Source: an uncultured Eubacterium sp.
GTDB lineage: Bacteria > Bacillota > Clostridia > Lachnospirales > Lachnospiraceae
Assembly: GCA_948470065.1 (NCBI GenBank)
Contig: CAOKNO010000029.1
Location: forward strand, 1-32,090
Reading direction: 5' to 3'
Length of the DNA stretch: 32,090 bases
Each line of letters begins with the position of its first letter. The stretch's first letter is position 1. The position numbers and the translations under genes were made by a program. The notes beneath the pieces are model-generated. The model made no database searches. It was not told where the DNA came from and was given only the letters and a program-made list of their open reading frames with translations. Shown in pieces: positions 15,621 through 23,915 of this stretch.

Positions 15621-15806
15621 TTATCTTTTTTCAATTGCATTGGCTGGGCATGCGTCCAAAGCTGCTTGTGCAGAAGCTTCCAGAGATCCGTCCACGGCTC
15701 CTTCCGCTGCTTTTGATACGCCTTCATCCGTCAAATGGAATACCTCTGGGCACATTTGTGCACACAGGCCGCACCCGATACATTGGTCGTTGACAAAAAA
15801 TTCCAT
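15621..15806 (-). CDS. Small [4Fe-4S] ferredoxin
   Basis: This 61-aa electron carrier begins MEFFVNDQCIGCGLCAQMCP. Cys9, Cys12 and Cys15 together with Cys53 (in ACPANAI) form one [4Fe-4S] site. Cys19 is left without a partner because the second cluster motif has been lost, as in known single-cluster ferredoxins. The acidic middle region (residues 27-51) replaces the second cluster loop. GGAAGGAGG precedes the ATG. It lies between cobU and the CobU-like gene, so it could donate electrons for cobalt reduction before adenosylation, but that is inference from position only. Confidence 0.93.
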   Translation of the reverse strand: MEFFVNDQCIGCGLCAQMCPEVFHLTDEGVSKAAEGAVDGSLEASAQAALDACPANAIEKR

Positions 15807-15889
15807 ACCAAACGCCTCCTTCCATTATTTTCACGCATCTTCCATACCGCATTCCAATGTACTAATTCTTATCTTGGATTGCTTCCTCC

Positions 15890-15904
15890 CATTTGAATCC
15901 TATG
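15890..15904 (-). terminator. Weak hairpin between cobU and the ferredoxin gene
   Basis: On the minus strand CTCCCAT and ATGGGAG form a 7-bp stem around about 9 bases, centred near 15897 within the 156-bp gap. No U run follows. The coordinates given mark the middle of this stem region only. The rest of the gap holds the ferredoxin RBS and no promoter I trust. Confidence 0.2.
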
Positions 15905-15962
15905 GGAGCGGAAAATGCTGTATTAATATACCCAAACTGGAGCCAGAATATTGCATCGGATG

Positions 15963-16484
15963 CTATTTCCATTCCACTGGAATCCCAAATACCACTTCTA
16001 CCACCCGGTCAGCAATCCTTCCTAGAAACCGATGCAGATCCGCCATCTGCTTTTTGTACGTTTCTGTCATACGATCGTATTCCACGCCATCTTCAAACAC
16101 CTGGCTCCCTACGATGACCAAATGCCTGCTTTTCTCTGCCAGACGGCAGATTCCAGCGCGGATCGCCTGTTCTGCTTGCAATCCCCTGCCCTCCTTTGAG
16201 AACATTTCATTTGCAAGCAGGTTCGGCAGGCATTCCAGCAAAATAATTTCATCAGCCCCCACCTCTAAGCTTTCCAAATGCGTCGGATATTCGCGTGTTT
16301 CAAACCCTTTCCCAGCACGCATAGATCTATGGCGTCCTACCCTGCTTCGGCTTTCCTCGTCCAGAACCTTCATTGTAGCAACATAGACCAGCCGATCCCT
16401 TCCTGGTTCTTGCAGGGATACTGCAAGCTGCTCTGCATATTCCGATTTTCCGCTGCCGCTGCCGCCAACCACAAAAACCACCAT
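15963..16484 (-). CDS. cobU: Adenosylcobinamide kinase / adenosylcobinamide-phosphate guanylyltransferase CobU
   Basis: CobU phosphorylates adenosylcobinamide and then transfers GMP, preparing the nucleotide loop step of B12 synthesis. The 173-aa protein has a perfect P-loop (VVGGSGSGKSEYAEQL), the guanylyl-acceptor region GRHRSMRAG with the HRxxR pattern, and LLECLPNLLANEMF in place of the usual LLDCLT.WL.N. Its C-terminal motif is VGSQVFEDGVEYDRMTE, not the common NEVGxGIVP form, a variant I associate with Lachnospiraceae CobU. Met at 16484 is preferred because GGGAGGG stands 6 bases before it. An upstream ATG at 16517 lacks such a site. It follows cobS by 45 bp in the same operon. Confidence 0.92.
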   Translation of the reverse strand: MVVFVVGGSGSGKSEYAEQLAVSLQEPGRDRLVYVATMKVLDEESRSRVGRHRSMRAGKGFETREYPTHLESLEVGADEIILLECLPNLLANEMFSKEGRGLQAEQAIRAGICRLAEKSRHLVIVGSQVFEDGVEYDRMTETYKKQMADLHRFLGRIADRVVEVVFGIPVEWK

Positions 16485-16529
16485 ACCTTGCCCTCCCATA
16501 TGGCGCCCGTCTGCCATTGCAAGTCATTT

Positions 16530-17294
16530 CTATATTTTTTGCACAGCCACTACGGCCGCCAAAATTGCCAATTCGCAGATTTGCAGGAAACAGCCTGCCA
16601 AGTCCCCAGTAATCCCACCAAACTTTTTCTTGGACATCCGAAAGTACCAGGTAAAAACCGCTAAGGCTGACAAAATTGCCGCCGTACCCTGCCAAGGATC
16701 CGCCCATACCATCAAAGCCATTGCCGCTCCAAGCTCCGCCAGCAATACCGCGCCAGACCGCGCCTGATCCGCACCTTTAGAAAAAGCCGCCGCAAGGCCG
16801 CTGCCTTTGGCGCATGGGAAGGCCGTGACAGAATACCCGCTGAAACAACGGCTGAGGAAAAAACCAGCAGACACCATCCAGATCCCATCCTTCTCTAATT
16901 CTGACGCTAGCCCAAACCAGATAAGAAAGTACAAGCATCCGGCAATTACTGCAAACGCTCCTGCATGAGGATCCTTCAATATTTCCAGCCGCCGTTCCCT
17001 AGGCTGCCAGGAACCCAGCGCATCCGCCGTATCCAATAGGCCGTCTAGATGGATTCCGCCTGTGACCACCACCGGGATCCCGGTCAGTACGGCCGCATAC
17101 AAATTCCTGCCCACCGGGATAGCCCCGGCATACATGCCCCAAAAATAAAAGCACAGCCCTACGGCTGCGCCGACCCATGGGAAAAAACACATGACATACT
17201 TCATATTTTCTTTTTCCCATTCCACCTTCGGCATTGGGATTTTAGAATACATTGCAAATGCAATGATACAGGCGTTGATAAACTTGTTACGCAT
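16530..17294 (-). CDS. cobS: Adenosylcobinamide-GDP ribazoletransferase (cobalamin synthase) CobS
   Basis: CobS is the membrane enzyme that joins adenosylcobinamide-GDP to alpha-ribazole (phosphate), the last condensation in cobalamin synthesis. The 254-aa protein begins with FINACIIAFAMYSKIPMP, typical of the family, and contains the signature GGIHLDGLLDTADALGS followed by KDPHAGAFAV, where the acidic residues bind Mg. Several hydrophobic helices follow. GGGAG lies just before Met 17294. The longer frame starting at 17324 has no good RBS. It sits between cobT and cobU, whose products make or activate its two substrates. Confidence 0.96.
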   Translation of the reverse strand: MRNKFINACIIAFAMYSKIPMPKVEWEKENMKYVMCFFPWVGAAVGLCFYFWGMYAGAIPVGRNLYAAVLTGIPVVVTGGIHLDGLLDTADALGSWQPRERRLEILKDPHAGAFAVIAGCLYFLIWFGLASELEKDGIWMVSAGFFLSRCFSGYSVTAFPCAKGSGLAAAFSKGADQARSGAVLLAELGAAMALMVWADPWQGTAAILSALAVFTWYFRMSKKKFGGITGDLAGCFLQICELAILAAVVAVQKI

Positions 17295-17336
17295 CTGCTC
17301 CCTTTCTCCTACTTTATATTTCATCCTGCTGCCTTG

Positions 17337-18389
17337 CTATTCCAACGGTACGTACGGTTCTACCTCGATCTGGGAAAAAGTGCTCATCCCTTCATAAATG
17401 TGAAGCGCCATATCCAGCAATGGGAACAACGCTACCGCCCCTGTCCCTTCTCCTAAGCACATATCGCAGGTTAGGCTAGGGGATTTCCCAAGCGCCTTTA
17501 GCACCATGCTGCCTGCAGGTTCCTTGGACGCATGGGATGCTAGGATATAGCCTTCTGCCAATGGGCAAAGGCGTACTGCAAGCAACGCCGCCACGCCAGA
17601 AATAAACCCGTCCATCACAACGGGCATCCCAAATGCAGCCCCGCCCAGGTACAGCCCTGTCAAGCCAGCAAGATCCAATCCCCCGACCTTAGCAAGCACA
17701 TCAATGGGATCGTTTGGATCTGGCTTATGCTTCTCAATGGCGGTATGTATGGCCTTGATTTTCCTCTGCAGCCCTGCCGAGGTCAGGCCGGCTCCGCGCC
17801 CTGTCACTTCTTCAACTGGCTTTTGCAGCAGGACGCTGGCGACCGCGCTGCTAGTCGTCGTATTTCCAATCCCCATTTCTCCGGTTGCCAAGATATCATA
17901 TCCTTGTTTTTTTAACTTTTCTGCAAAGGAAATCCCCACTTCGATGGCATGTATCGCTTCTTTTCTTGTCATAGCAGGCTCTTTCGCCATATTTTTTGTG
18001 CCATACAAGATCTTATGCTTCTCAACGCGCGGCGTATCCACCGCCATCCCAATATCCACAGGGAAAAGATCCGCCCCGGCATCTTTGCACATAATTGCCG
18101 CGCATGATTTCCCATCCAGGAAATTTTCGGCCACAACCGCCGTGACCTCCTGCCCGGTTTGGGTTACGCCTTCTGCAACTACGCCATTATCTGCACACAT
18201 CACAACCAACGCCTTCTTCTTCCATTGGATCTGGCTGGTGCGCTGTATCCCTGCAATCTGGATCAGATAACCCTCCAGCTTCCCAAGGCTCTTCAAAGGC
18301 TTGGCAATCGCATCCCAGCGCTTTTCACACAAACTAGAAGATACGCGATCGATTGGCTGGATCTGCGCCAGGCATACTGTTAAGTCCAT
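17337..18389 (-). CDS. cobT: Nicotinate-nucleotide-dimethylbenzimidazole phosphoribosyltransferase CobT
   Basis: CobT moves phosphoribose from nicotinate mononucleotide to the lower-ligand base, making alpha-ribazole phosphate. The 350-aa length is normal. Motifs include LGKLEGYLIQIAGIQ near the N-terminus, MCADNGVVAEGVTQ, GEMGIGNTTTSSAVAS, the GRGAGL loop, and GEGTGAVALFPLLDMAL with the likely catalytic Glu. The start at 18389 has AAAGGGAGATT before it and overlaps the end of cbiA by 10 bp, which suggests translational coupling. An open frame upstream to 18524 lies inside cbiA and is not needed. Confidence 0.97.
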   Translation of the reverse strand: MDLTVCLAQIQPIDRVSSSLCEKRWDAIAKPLKSLGKLEGYLIQIAGIQRTSQIQWKKKALVVMCADNGVVAEGVTQTGQEVTAVVAENFLDGKSCAAIMCKDAGADLFPVDIGMAVDTPRVEKHKILYGTKNMAKEPAMTRKEAIHAIEVGISFAEKLKKQGYDILATGEMGIGNTTTSSAVASVLLQKPVEEVTGRGAGLTSAGLQRKIKAIHTAIEKHKPDPNDPIDVLAKVGGLDLAGLTGLYLGGAAFGMPVVMDGFISGVAALLAVRLCPLAEGYILASHASKEPAGSMVLKALGKSPSLTCDMCLGEGTGAVALFPLLDMALHIYEGMSTFSQIEVEPYVPLE

Positions 18390-19789
18390 AATCTCCCTTT
18401 CTCTAATTTCCTCCGGTAAGCCCTGCATTGCTGCACAAAATGAATCGCGAAAGCTGGGTTGGAGTAGTAATATAAATGTGGAAATCCTGCTGCATACTGC
18501 CTTCCGCCATGGATACAGTCCCATTCCCGGGCGCTAAACGGCTTCGCGCCATGGTAACTGCCGCCATTTTCTGTGCAGTCATAATAATGAAACTCATGGG
18601 CTTTGATATGCTCCCCATACGGCAGCAACTGACCGTTTTCCCGCGGGGTAAGCGTAAGATACCCAAAACGTCCCAGCTTCTGGGTCCGGTATGCCTTCCC
18701 CGGATATACCCCCGCCATAGGATAGCGGTTGCCTTCCATATCCTCCAAAGACTCTTGCAGGTATAAAAAGCCGCCGCATTCTGCTAAGTATGGCATCCCT
18801 CCCGTAAGGCAGGTATGGATCTGCTGCTTTATCTTATGGTTCCCACCCAATTCCCTGGCATATAGTTCTGGATAGCCTCCATATAATATCATACCATCCA
18901 AGCCAGACGGCAGGGACTTGTCATGAAGCGGGGAAAAAAAGGACAGTTGTGCGCCAAGCTCCTGCAGCAGTTCCAGGTTCTCTTCATAACAGAAGCAAAA
19001 CGCTTCGTCTTTGGCAATCCCAAGCTTAACGGGAGCCTTCTGATTCTTGTACGGCTGCCTTAACTCCTTCCAGCAACGAGGATCTTCCACAGAAATTGGC
19101 GCGGCTCCCTTAGCGCAGGCAAGGATTCCTTCGATATCCAGGGTTTGTTCTAGAACCTTGGAAAATGCCTGCAGCTTATCCTGCAGCCCCTGCACCTCAT
19201 CCGGCGTTACAAGGCCTAAATGGCGGCTTTTTAACACAAGCCCCGTACAAAAAGGGACATATCCAAACACCTTGATTGGAAGTTCCTGTTCTATCTTGCC
19301 CTTTAGCATACGGTAAGCGCTTTCCGTTACCTGGTTTAAGATTACGCCTGCAATCCGGCTGTCCTTGCGGTACGTAAGGAACCCCTGGATCAGCGGAAGG
19401 ACTGACAGGCTCATCCCCTTGGCATCGATCACCAGGATCACCGGGGTATCCGTCGCCCTTGCCACATCATAAGAAGAAGCAACGTCCGTAATCCCTCCTG
19501 CCCCATCGTAAAAGCCCATAACGCCCTCTAACACCGAAATATCCGCCTTAACAGCAGCTTTGCCCAACAGATACCGAACCATGCCCGCATCGGTAAAAAA
19601 GGTATCCAGGTTCCGTGCAGGCACGCCCAATACCTTACGGTGGAACATAGGGTCGATATAATCTGGGCCGCATTTAAATGAAACAGGCTTTTTCCCCCTG
19701 TCTGCAAATGCCCAAAGCAGCCCGCAGGTAATAAGCGTCTTCCCGCTTCCGCTTGCAGGAGCAGCTATCATAATCCTTGGAAGCCGCAT
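18380..19789 (-). CDS. cbiA: Cobyrinate a,c-diamide synthase CbiA
   Basis: CbiA uses ATP and glutamine to amidate the a and c side chains of cobyrinate. The 469-aa protein has the N-terminal ATP-binding domain (APASGSGKTLITCGLL) and a C-terminal glutamine amidotransferase domain with YGGYPELYARELGGN and the nucleophile Cys in YLAECGGFLYLQESL. HEFHYYD holds the family His. The length and SxSGKT-type loop fit CbiA rather than the larger cobyric acid synthase CbiP, which is absent here. It lies 27 bp after the thioesterase gene and overlaps cobT by 10 bp. AAAGGGG stands about 9 bases before the ATG. Confidence 0.95.
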   Translation of the reverse strand: MRLPRIMIAAPASGSGKTLITCGLLWAFADRGKKPVSFKCGPDYIDPMFHRKVLGVPARNLDTFFTDAGMVRYLLGKAAVKADISVLEGVMGFYDGAGGITDVASSYDVARATDTPVILVIDAKGMSLSVLPLIQGFLTYRKDSRIAGVILNQVTESAYRMLKGKIEQELPIKVFGYVPFCTGLVLKSRHLGLVTPDEVQGLQDKLQAFSKVLEQTLDIEGILACAKGAAPISVEDPRCWKELRQPYKNQKAPVKLGIAKDEAFCFCYEENLELLQELGAQLSFFSPLHDKSLPSGLDGMILYGGYPELYARELGGNHKIKQQIHTCLTGGMPYLAECGGFLYLQESLEDMEGNRYPMAGVYPGKAYRTQKLGRFGYLTLTPRENGQLLPYGEHIKAHEFHYYDCTENGGSYHGAKPFSAREWDCIHGGRQYAAGFPHLYYYSNPAFAIHFVQQCRAYRRKLEKGRLWT

Positions 19790-19816
19790 GATGCCGATCC
19801 CCTTTCTGCCTAAGCC

Positions 19817-20215
19817 CTACGTATGGCTGCTCTCCCGTTTCCTATCCGCCTTGCTTTGGAATTTCTCTTCCTCTACAATAAAGCGTGCATGCGTGCCTTC
19901 TGCGATTTTCCCAGACGCATCGTATGCGGCAATGGAAAATAAAAGCTTCCTACCATCGATTTCTGTCAATTCCGTTTCGCACCATACCTCCATACCGATG
20001 GGGGTCGGAGCCAAATGCTCCATGTCCAGCTTGATCCCAACCGTACCCATCCCCTCATCCAACTGATCCGCCACGCTTTTCCAAGCAGTTTCTTCCATCA
20101 AAGCTGCCAAACGCGGCGTTGCCAGTACGTCTAATGTACCGCTCCTATATGTCTTTGCAGTATCCGCCGATGTAACCGTAAGTTCCTGACGGCCTTTGGT
20201 TCCAGTTCCTAACAT
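19817..20215 (-). CDS. Hotdog-fold thioesterase (FlK-like family)
   Basis: This 132-aa protein resembles the fluoroacetyl-CoA thioesterase-like hotdog family. The family stretch VLATPRLAALMEETAWKSV is clear, and MEHLAPTPIGMEVWCETEL contains a His in the place of the catalytic one. It probably hydrolyses an acyl-CoA thioester, but its substrate is unknown and fluoroacetyl-CoA itself is unlikely. It is the first gene behind the best promoter of this region, 27 bp before cbiA, so it is transcribed with the late cobalamin genes. GAGGAGGAGCG precedes the ATG. A role in cobalamin synthesis is not known. Confidence 0.85.
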   Translation of the reverse strand: MLGTGTKGRQELTVTSADTAKTYRSGTLDVLATPRLAALMEETAWKSVADQLDEGMGTVGIKLDMEHLAPTPIGMEVWCETELTEIDGRKLLFSIAAYDASGKIAEGTHARFIVEEEKFQSKADRKRESSHT

Positions 20216-20262
20216 ATTCGCTCCTCCTCGGATCCTAATTTTATCATGATATTCCTTACTGA

Positions 20263-20291
20263 ATTATAGACCATCTTAACATTTCCATCAA
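20263..20291 (-). promoter_or_regulatory. Promoter of the thioesterase-cbiA-cobT-cobS-cobU operon
   Basis: On the minus strand TTGATG (20286-20291) and TATAAT (20263-20268) are exactly 17 bp apart. The start site would be near 20256, leaving a leader of only about 40 bases. That is too short for a cobalamin riboswitch. Confidence 0.65.
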
Positions 20292-20317
20292 GGCGAAAAT
20301 CACAGCAACCGTTACTT

Positions 20318-20899
20318 TTATAAATCCTGCGGTATATTGATGGAATACCCGTCGTATATCCCGGCTGGCACATCTTCTCCAAAGGCATATTCTACCATCG
20401 TATCTTTTTCGAAATGATAAACCGTTACAAGCCTCCTGTCCGGATCCACCACCCAATATTCCCGGACGCCTTCCGTGCGGTATTTAAACAATTTCTTATA
20501 ATAGTCCATCGATCTGCTGCCTGGCGATACGATTTCAATAACCCAATCTGGCGCTCCGTGGCATCCCTTTTCATCTATCTTATCCTTATCGCAGATAACG
20601 CTGATATCTGGTTCTATATAATTTTTATTATTCTTATTCAAAAAAACGGCAAACGGCGCAGGGAAGACCTCGCATCCCCCTTCTCCTTTACGGATATATA
20701 GATTTATTTCTGTGATAAGATAATTAATCAGCCTTTGATGGTTCGTGCTTGGCGGCGCCATATAATAAATTTTTCCATCAATCAGTTCTGCACGCGTTCC
20801 ATCTGGCATTGCATAGATATCCTCCGTGGTATAAGTATCCTTTTGCGTTTCTATATCCTGAAACATATCCTCTTCTTTTTTCTTTACTGCTTCCATCAT
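20318..20899 (-). CDS. Uma2-family PD-(D/E)XK putative endonuclease
   Basis: This 193-aa protein belongs to the Uma2 (DUF820) family, a restriction-endonuclease-like fold whose cellular role is mostly unknown. Family features visible are RAELIDGKIYYMAPPSTNHQ near residue 35, the catalytic-type segment YIEPDISVICD, and PDWVIEIVSPGSRSMDYYKKLFKY with the acidic/Lys residues of the active site. REYWVVDPDRRLVTVY follows. The gene begins 12 bp after pseG and has AGGAAGAAGG before its start. Such genes are common as scattered copies in gut Clostridia. The link to its neighbours may be accidental. Confidence 0.9.
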   Translation of the reverse strand: MMEAVKKKEEDMFQDIETQKDTYTTEDIYAMPDGTRAELIDGKIYYMAPPSTNHQRLINYLITEINLYIRKGEGGCEVFPAPFAVFLNKNNKNYIEPDISVICDKDKIDEKGCHGAPDWVIEIVSPGSRSMDYYKKLFKYRTEGVREYWVVDPDRRLVTVYHFEKDTMVEYAFGEDVPAGIYDGYSINIPQDL

Positions 20900-20911
20900 A
20901 ACACCTTCTTC

Positions 20912-21940
20912 CTAATCGGTATCCAGCTTCTTTTCTGGATAATTTATGAGTTCCCTGGCAATCCTCATAGCGCCCTGGCCGTCAATCAAAGACTGCATAT
21001 TTTGGGAACGTTCCTGGCGCAGCGCCTGATTTTCCTTGTAGCATTCCAGGTATTGGCAAATACGCCCTACCAGGCCTTCGTCTTCCCAGCATCCTGCGTA
21101 ATCAATGATCCGCTCTTTGTGGAAATTTTTTGCGCTGCCCGTCTGGTTGTCCGCAATGGAATACGAAATCGTTGGAACGCCAAACGCACAAAGTTCATAC
21201 AGGGTTGTCCCACCTGCGGCCACAGCCAGATCGGCATTTGCCATATACCGTTCGATATCCGCCACGTTCCTTTGGATATGGATGCCCTTATGGGAAGCAT
21301 ACTCCTGGCGCAAGCTGTCGTAATGCATGTTGTATGCCCCGCAGATCACGTCAATATCCTGAAACCCCATAAACGTTGCATGTTCTAAGGTACGCCCCAA
21401 AATATTATGATGATCCGTGCCTCCTGAAAGCAAGATCAGGCGTTCTGCCTGGGGTTTTATCTGCTTCTTTCCTGGGTTAGAAAAGCATTGGCGTAAAGGG
21501 GCATATGACGCTCCAAGCAGCAGCCTTGTATCTGGATACCTGCTCTCATATTGGAACTCCTGCCATTGGTTCCCATAACAAATCAGGATATCTACCGGAT
21601 AATAAAACGCATTGACGTCATCGATATATGCTGTCCGCGCCATGCCTGCCACCCCTTCTAGATAAGAAGGAGTGACTTGGTAGCTGTCAATCAATATATT
21701 CCCGGGGGCTTCCTTCAGCGCCTTCCAGATGGCTGGAAGTTCTGATTCCATATCATCCCACCTGGTATGGAAGACGGTATAAGCAAACCCTCGTTTTTCC
21801 AATATAGAAACTGCCTGGCTATCCGCTAACAGGAACATGACCTCTTCTCCTTGCAGCCTTGCAGCCTCTGCAACCGCCAGGCAGCGCATGACATGCCCGG
21901 TAGCAATCGTATCATTCATATCTGCTCTTATATATAACAT
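20912..21940 (-). CDS. pseG: PseG-like UDP-sugar hydrolase / GT-B-fold glycosyltransferase-like protein
   Basis: This 342-aa protein matches PseG, which removes UDP from the 2,4-diacetamido trideoxy sugar in pseudaminic acid synthesis. The N-terminus MLYIRADMNDTIATGHVMRCLAVAE fits the PseG signature (IRxDxxxxIGxGHxxRCL), although Ala-Thr replaces the usual Ile-Gly. LLSGGTDHHN and AVAAGGTTLYELCAFGVPTI are the nucleotide-sugar binding parts of the GT-B fold. Met 21940 has AGAGGAAACAG before it. Longer frames upstream overlap asnB. None of the other pseudaminic acid genes is nearby, so its real substrate may differ. Confidence 0.85.
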   Translation of the reverse strand: MLYIRADMNDTIATGHVMRCLAVAEAARLQGEEVMFLLADSQAVSILEKRGFAYTVFHTRWDDMESELPAIWKALKEAPGNILIDSYQVTPSYLEGVAGMARTAYIDDVNAFYYPVDILICYGNQWQEFQYESRYPDTRLLLGASYAPLRQCFSNPGKKQIKPQAERLILLSGGTDHHNILGRTLEHATFMGFQDIDVICGAYNMHYDSLRQEYASHKGIHIQRNVADIERYMANADLAVAAGGTTLYELCAFGVPTISYSIADNQTGSAKNFHKERIIDYAGCWEDEGLVGRICQYLECYKENQALRQERSQNMQSLIDGQGAMRIARELINYPEKKLDTD

Positions 21941-21990
21941 ATCTGTTTCCTCTTTTTGAATCGTCCCCACGGGCAGGCTTGACGCAAAAA

Positions 21991-23844
21991 TTACACGGTT
22001 GCCACCCGGTAACGGCGCATCCATTCATCTATTTGCAAAAGATATGCCAGCATTTGGGGTCCTGCCATAAGCTGACCGTACCAAGGTTTCCCATAATCAG
22101 ACGCCTGTACCAGGAACCGTTCTACTTTCTGCCGATCCACAAATTGCAGGAGCGGGGAACTTGTATCCAGGATCCTCTCTTTTACCATAGCTTTCAGCAG
22201 CTCTTCGTAGCGCGGGTCATACGTTTTGGGATACGGCGATTTCCTACGGAACAGGACCTCGTCCGGCAAAAGCCCCCTGCCCGATTCCCTGAGCAGGCTT
22301 TTTACAACCCCATCCTTCGCTTTCATTTCCCATGGCACATTCCACACATACTGGACAATCCTGGTATCTGCAAATGGGACGCGCGCTTCTAGGCCATTGT
22401 ACATGCTGGTCCGATCCATGCGGTTCAACAAGGTCTGCATAAACCATTTCAGGTTCAGATAGGAAATCTCCCGCCGCCTTGCCTCTTCTTGGCTATCCCC
22501 TTCCCAGCGCGGCGTTTCTTGGATGGATTCCTGATATCGCTCCTTCACATAACCATCCATATCCAGATATTCCAAAAAACCATCGGACAGCAACGCTTTT
22601 CTGGGGGAAAGATCCATGGTCCATGGGAACGTGCTTGCTTCAAAGCATTCTTTTTTGTGGAACCAGGGATAGCCGCCGAAAATCTCATCTGCACACTCCC
22701 CCGTCAACGTCACCTTATATTCTTTGCTGACCAGTGAGCAGAAATAAAGCATGGAAGAATCCACGTCTGCCATTGCCGGCAGATCATGGGCTTTTACAGA
22801 ATCGAAAAGCATCGCAATCTGATGTTCGTTATCACATTCCAAAAACGTATGGCTAGAACCAATATGCGCCGCCATTTTTTCTACAAACGGCCGATCCTGC
22901 GAAGGCTGGAATGCATTGGCTTTGAAATTTTTCTGGTTATCTACGAAATCAAACGAAAATGTCGCAAGCTTCTTCCCCTGCTTCTCTAGTTCTGCCGCGC
23001 AGACTGCGGATACCAGGCTGCTGTCCACCCCGCCGGACAGGAAGGTACAAATCGGCACGTCCGATACCATCTGTCGCTTGATGGCGTCCTGCACCAGGAA
23101 AGAAACCGTTTCCACGGTCTTCCCATAACTGTCTTCATGCGGATGGCTCTCTAATTTCCAGTACGTATGGCAAGTAAGCGGCTCGTACCTGCCGCAAGAT
23201 ACGTATTCCCCCGGGCATACCTCCCGGATTCCCTTTAGCACCCCGCAGCCTACGCTCCTTGCCGGTCCTATCCCAAAAATCTCATTTAATCCCGTTCGGT
23301 CAATTTCTGCTTTGGCAGCCGGATGTGCGAGGATGCCTTTTAGTTCCGATGCAAAGATAAGCTCCTCGCCGCATTCTGTATAAAACAACGGTTTTACGCC
23401 CATTGGGTCACGGAACAGATACACTCCATCCTTTTGGGTATCATAAACCGCAAATGCAAAAATACCGTTAAGCTGTTTCACAAATGAAGGCCCAAATTCC
23501 ATAAATCCGAGCAGAATCACTTCGGTATCGCAAGTTGTTTCAAATTCCCATCCACGCCCCTTAAGAAGCTGGCGCAATTCTTTCCCATTGTACAGTTCCC
23601 CATTGTAAGCAATGATACAAGTCCGCCCATCTGCCGTCCGGGCCATTGGCTGACGCCCGCCAGAAAGATCTATGATAGACAGGCGGCTGTGGGACAGCCC
23701 GCAATGCCTCGCAAGGTAAATCCCGGCGTCGTCCGGCCCCCTGCGCCACAGCTTTTCATGCATTGTAGTGAGTATCGAACGGTAATGGTTCCCATAAGAT
23801 CTGTAATCTTTTTCTCTATGATAAAACCCTGCAATTCCACACAT
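21991..23844 (-). CDS. asnB: Glutamine-hydrolysing asparagine synthase (AsnB-type)
   Basis: This 617-aa class II amidotransferase starts MCGIAGFYHRE, with Cys2 as the glutaminase nucleophile after Met removal. The glutaminase domain covers about 1-210 (AYNGELYNGKEL, DTEVILLGF). The synthetase domain has the PP-loop FLSGGVDSSLVSAV and TGECADEIFGGYPWF. EARVPFADTRIVQYVW is a further family mark. It would convert aspartate to asparagine, or in specialised clusters amidate a sugar or peptide. It begins a three-gene unit with pseG and uma2, which raises the chance of a surface-sugar role, but sequence alone favours ordinary asparagine synthase. Confidence 0.93.
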   Translation of the reverse strand: MCGIAGFYHREKDYRSYGNHYRSILTTMHEKLWRRGPDDAGIYLARHCGLSHSRLSIIDLSGGRQPMARTADGRTCIIAYNGELYNGKELRQLLKGRGWEFETTCDTEVILLGFMEFGPSFVKQLNGIFAFAVYDTQKDGVYLFRDPMGVKPLFYTECGEELIFASELKGILAHPAAKAEIDRTGLNEIFGIGPARSVGCGVLKGIREVCPGEYVSCGRYEPLTCHTYWKLESHPHEDSYGKTVETVSFLVQDAIKRQMVSDVPICTFLSGGVDSSLVSAVCAAELEKQGKKLATFSFDFVDNQKNFKANAFQPSQDRPFVEKMAAHIGSSHTFLECDNEHQIAMLFDSVKAHDLPAMADVDSSMLYFCSLVSKEYKVTLTGECADEIFGGYPWFHKKECFEASTFPWTMDLSPRKALLSDGFLEYLDMDGYVKERYQESIQETPRWEGDSQEEARRREISYLNLKWFMQTLLNRMDRTSMYNGLEARVPFADTRIVQYVWNVPWEMKAKDGVVKSLLRESGRGLLPDEVLFRRKSPYPKTYDPRYEELLKAMVKERILDTSSPLLQFVDRQKVERFLVQASDYGKPWYGQLMAGPQMLAYLLQIDEWMRRYRVATV

Positions 23845-23915
23845 AACCTTCCGCTCCTGTTTTTTACATACATTCTATCTATATGAAGCGGCTGGATGGA
23901 ATATTCCTCATAATC

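Noticed and set aside
15467-15727. 87-codon N-terminal extension of the CobU-like gene
   Set aside because: It overlaps the ferredoxin gene and a 13-bp hairpin, and the CobU-like sequence begins at 15466 after a good RBS.
15574-16386. Long plus-strand open frame (270 codons) over the ferredoxin and cobU region
   Set aside because: It lies opposite well-recognised minus-strand genes and its translation shows no family motif or good RBS.
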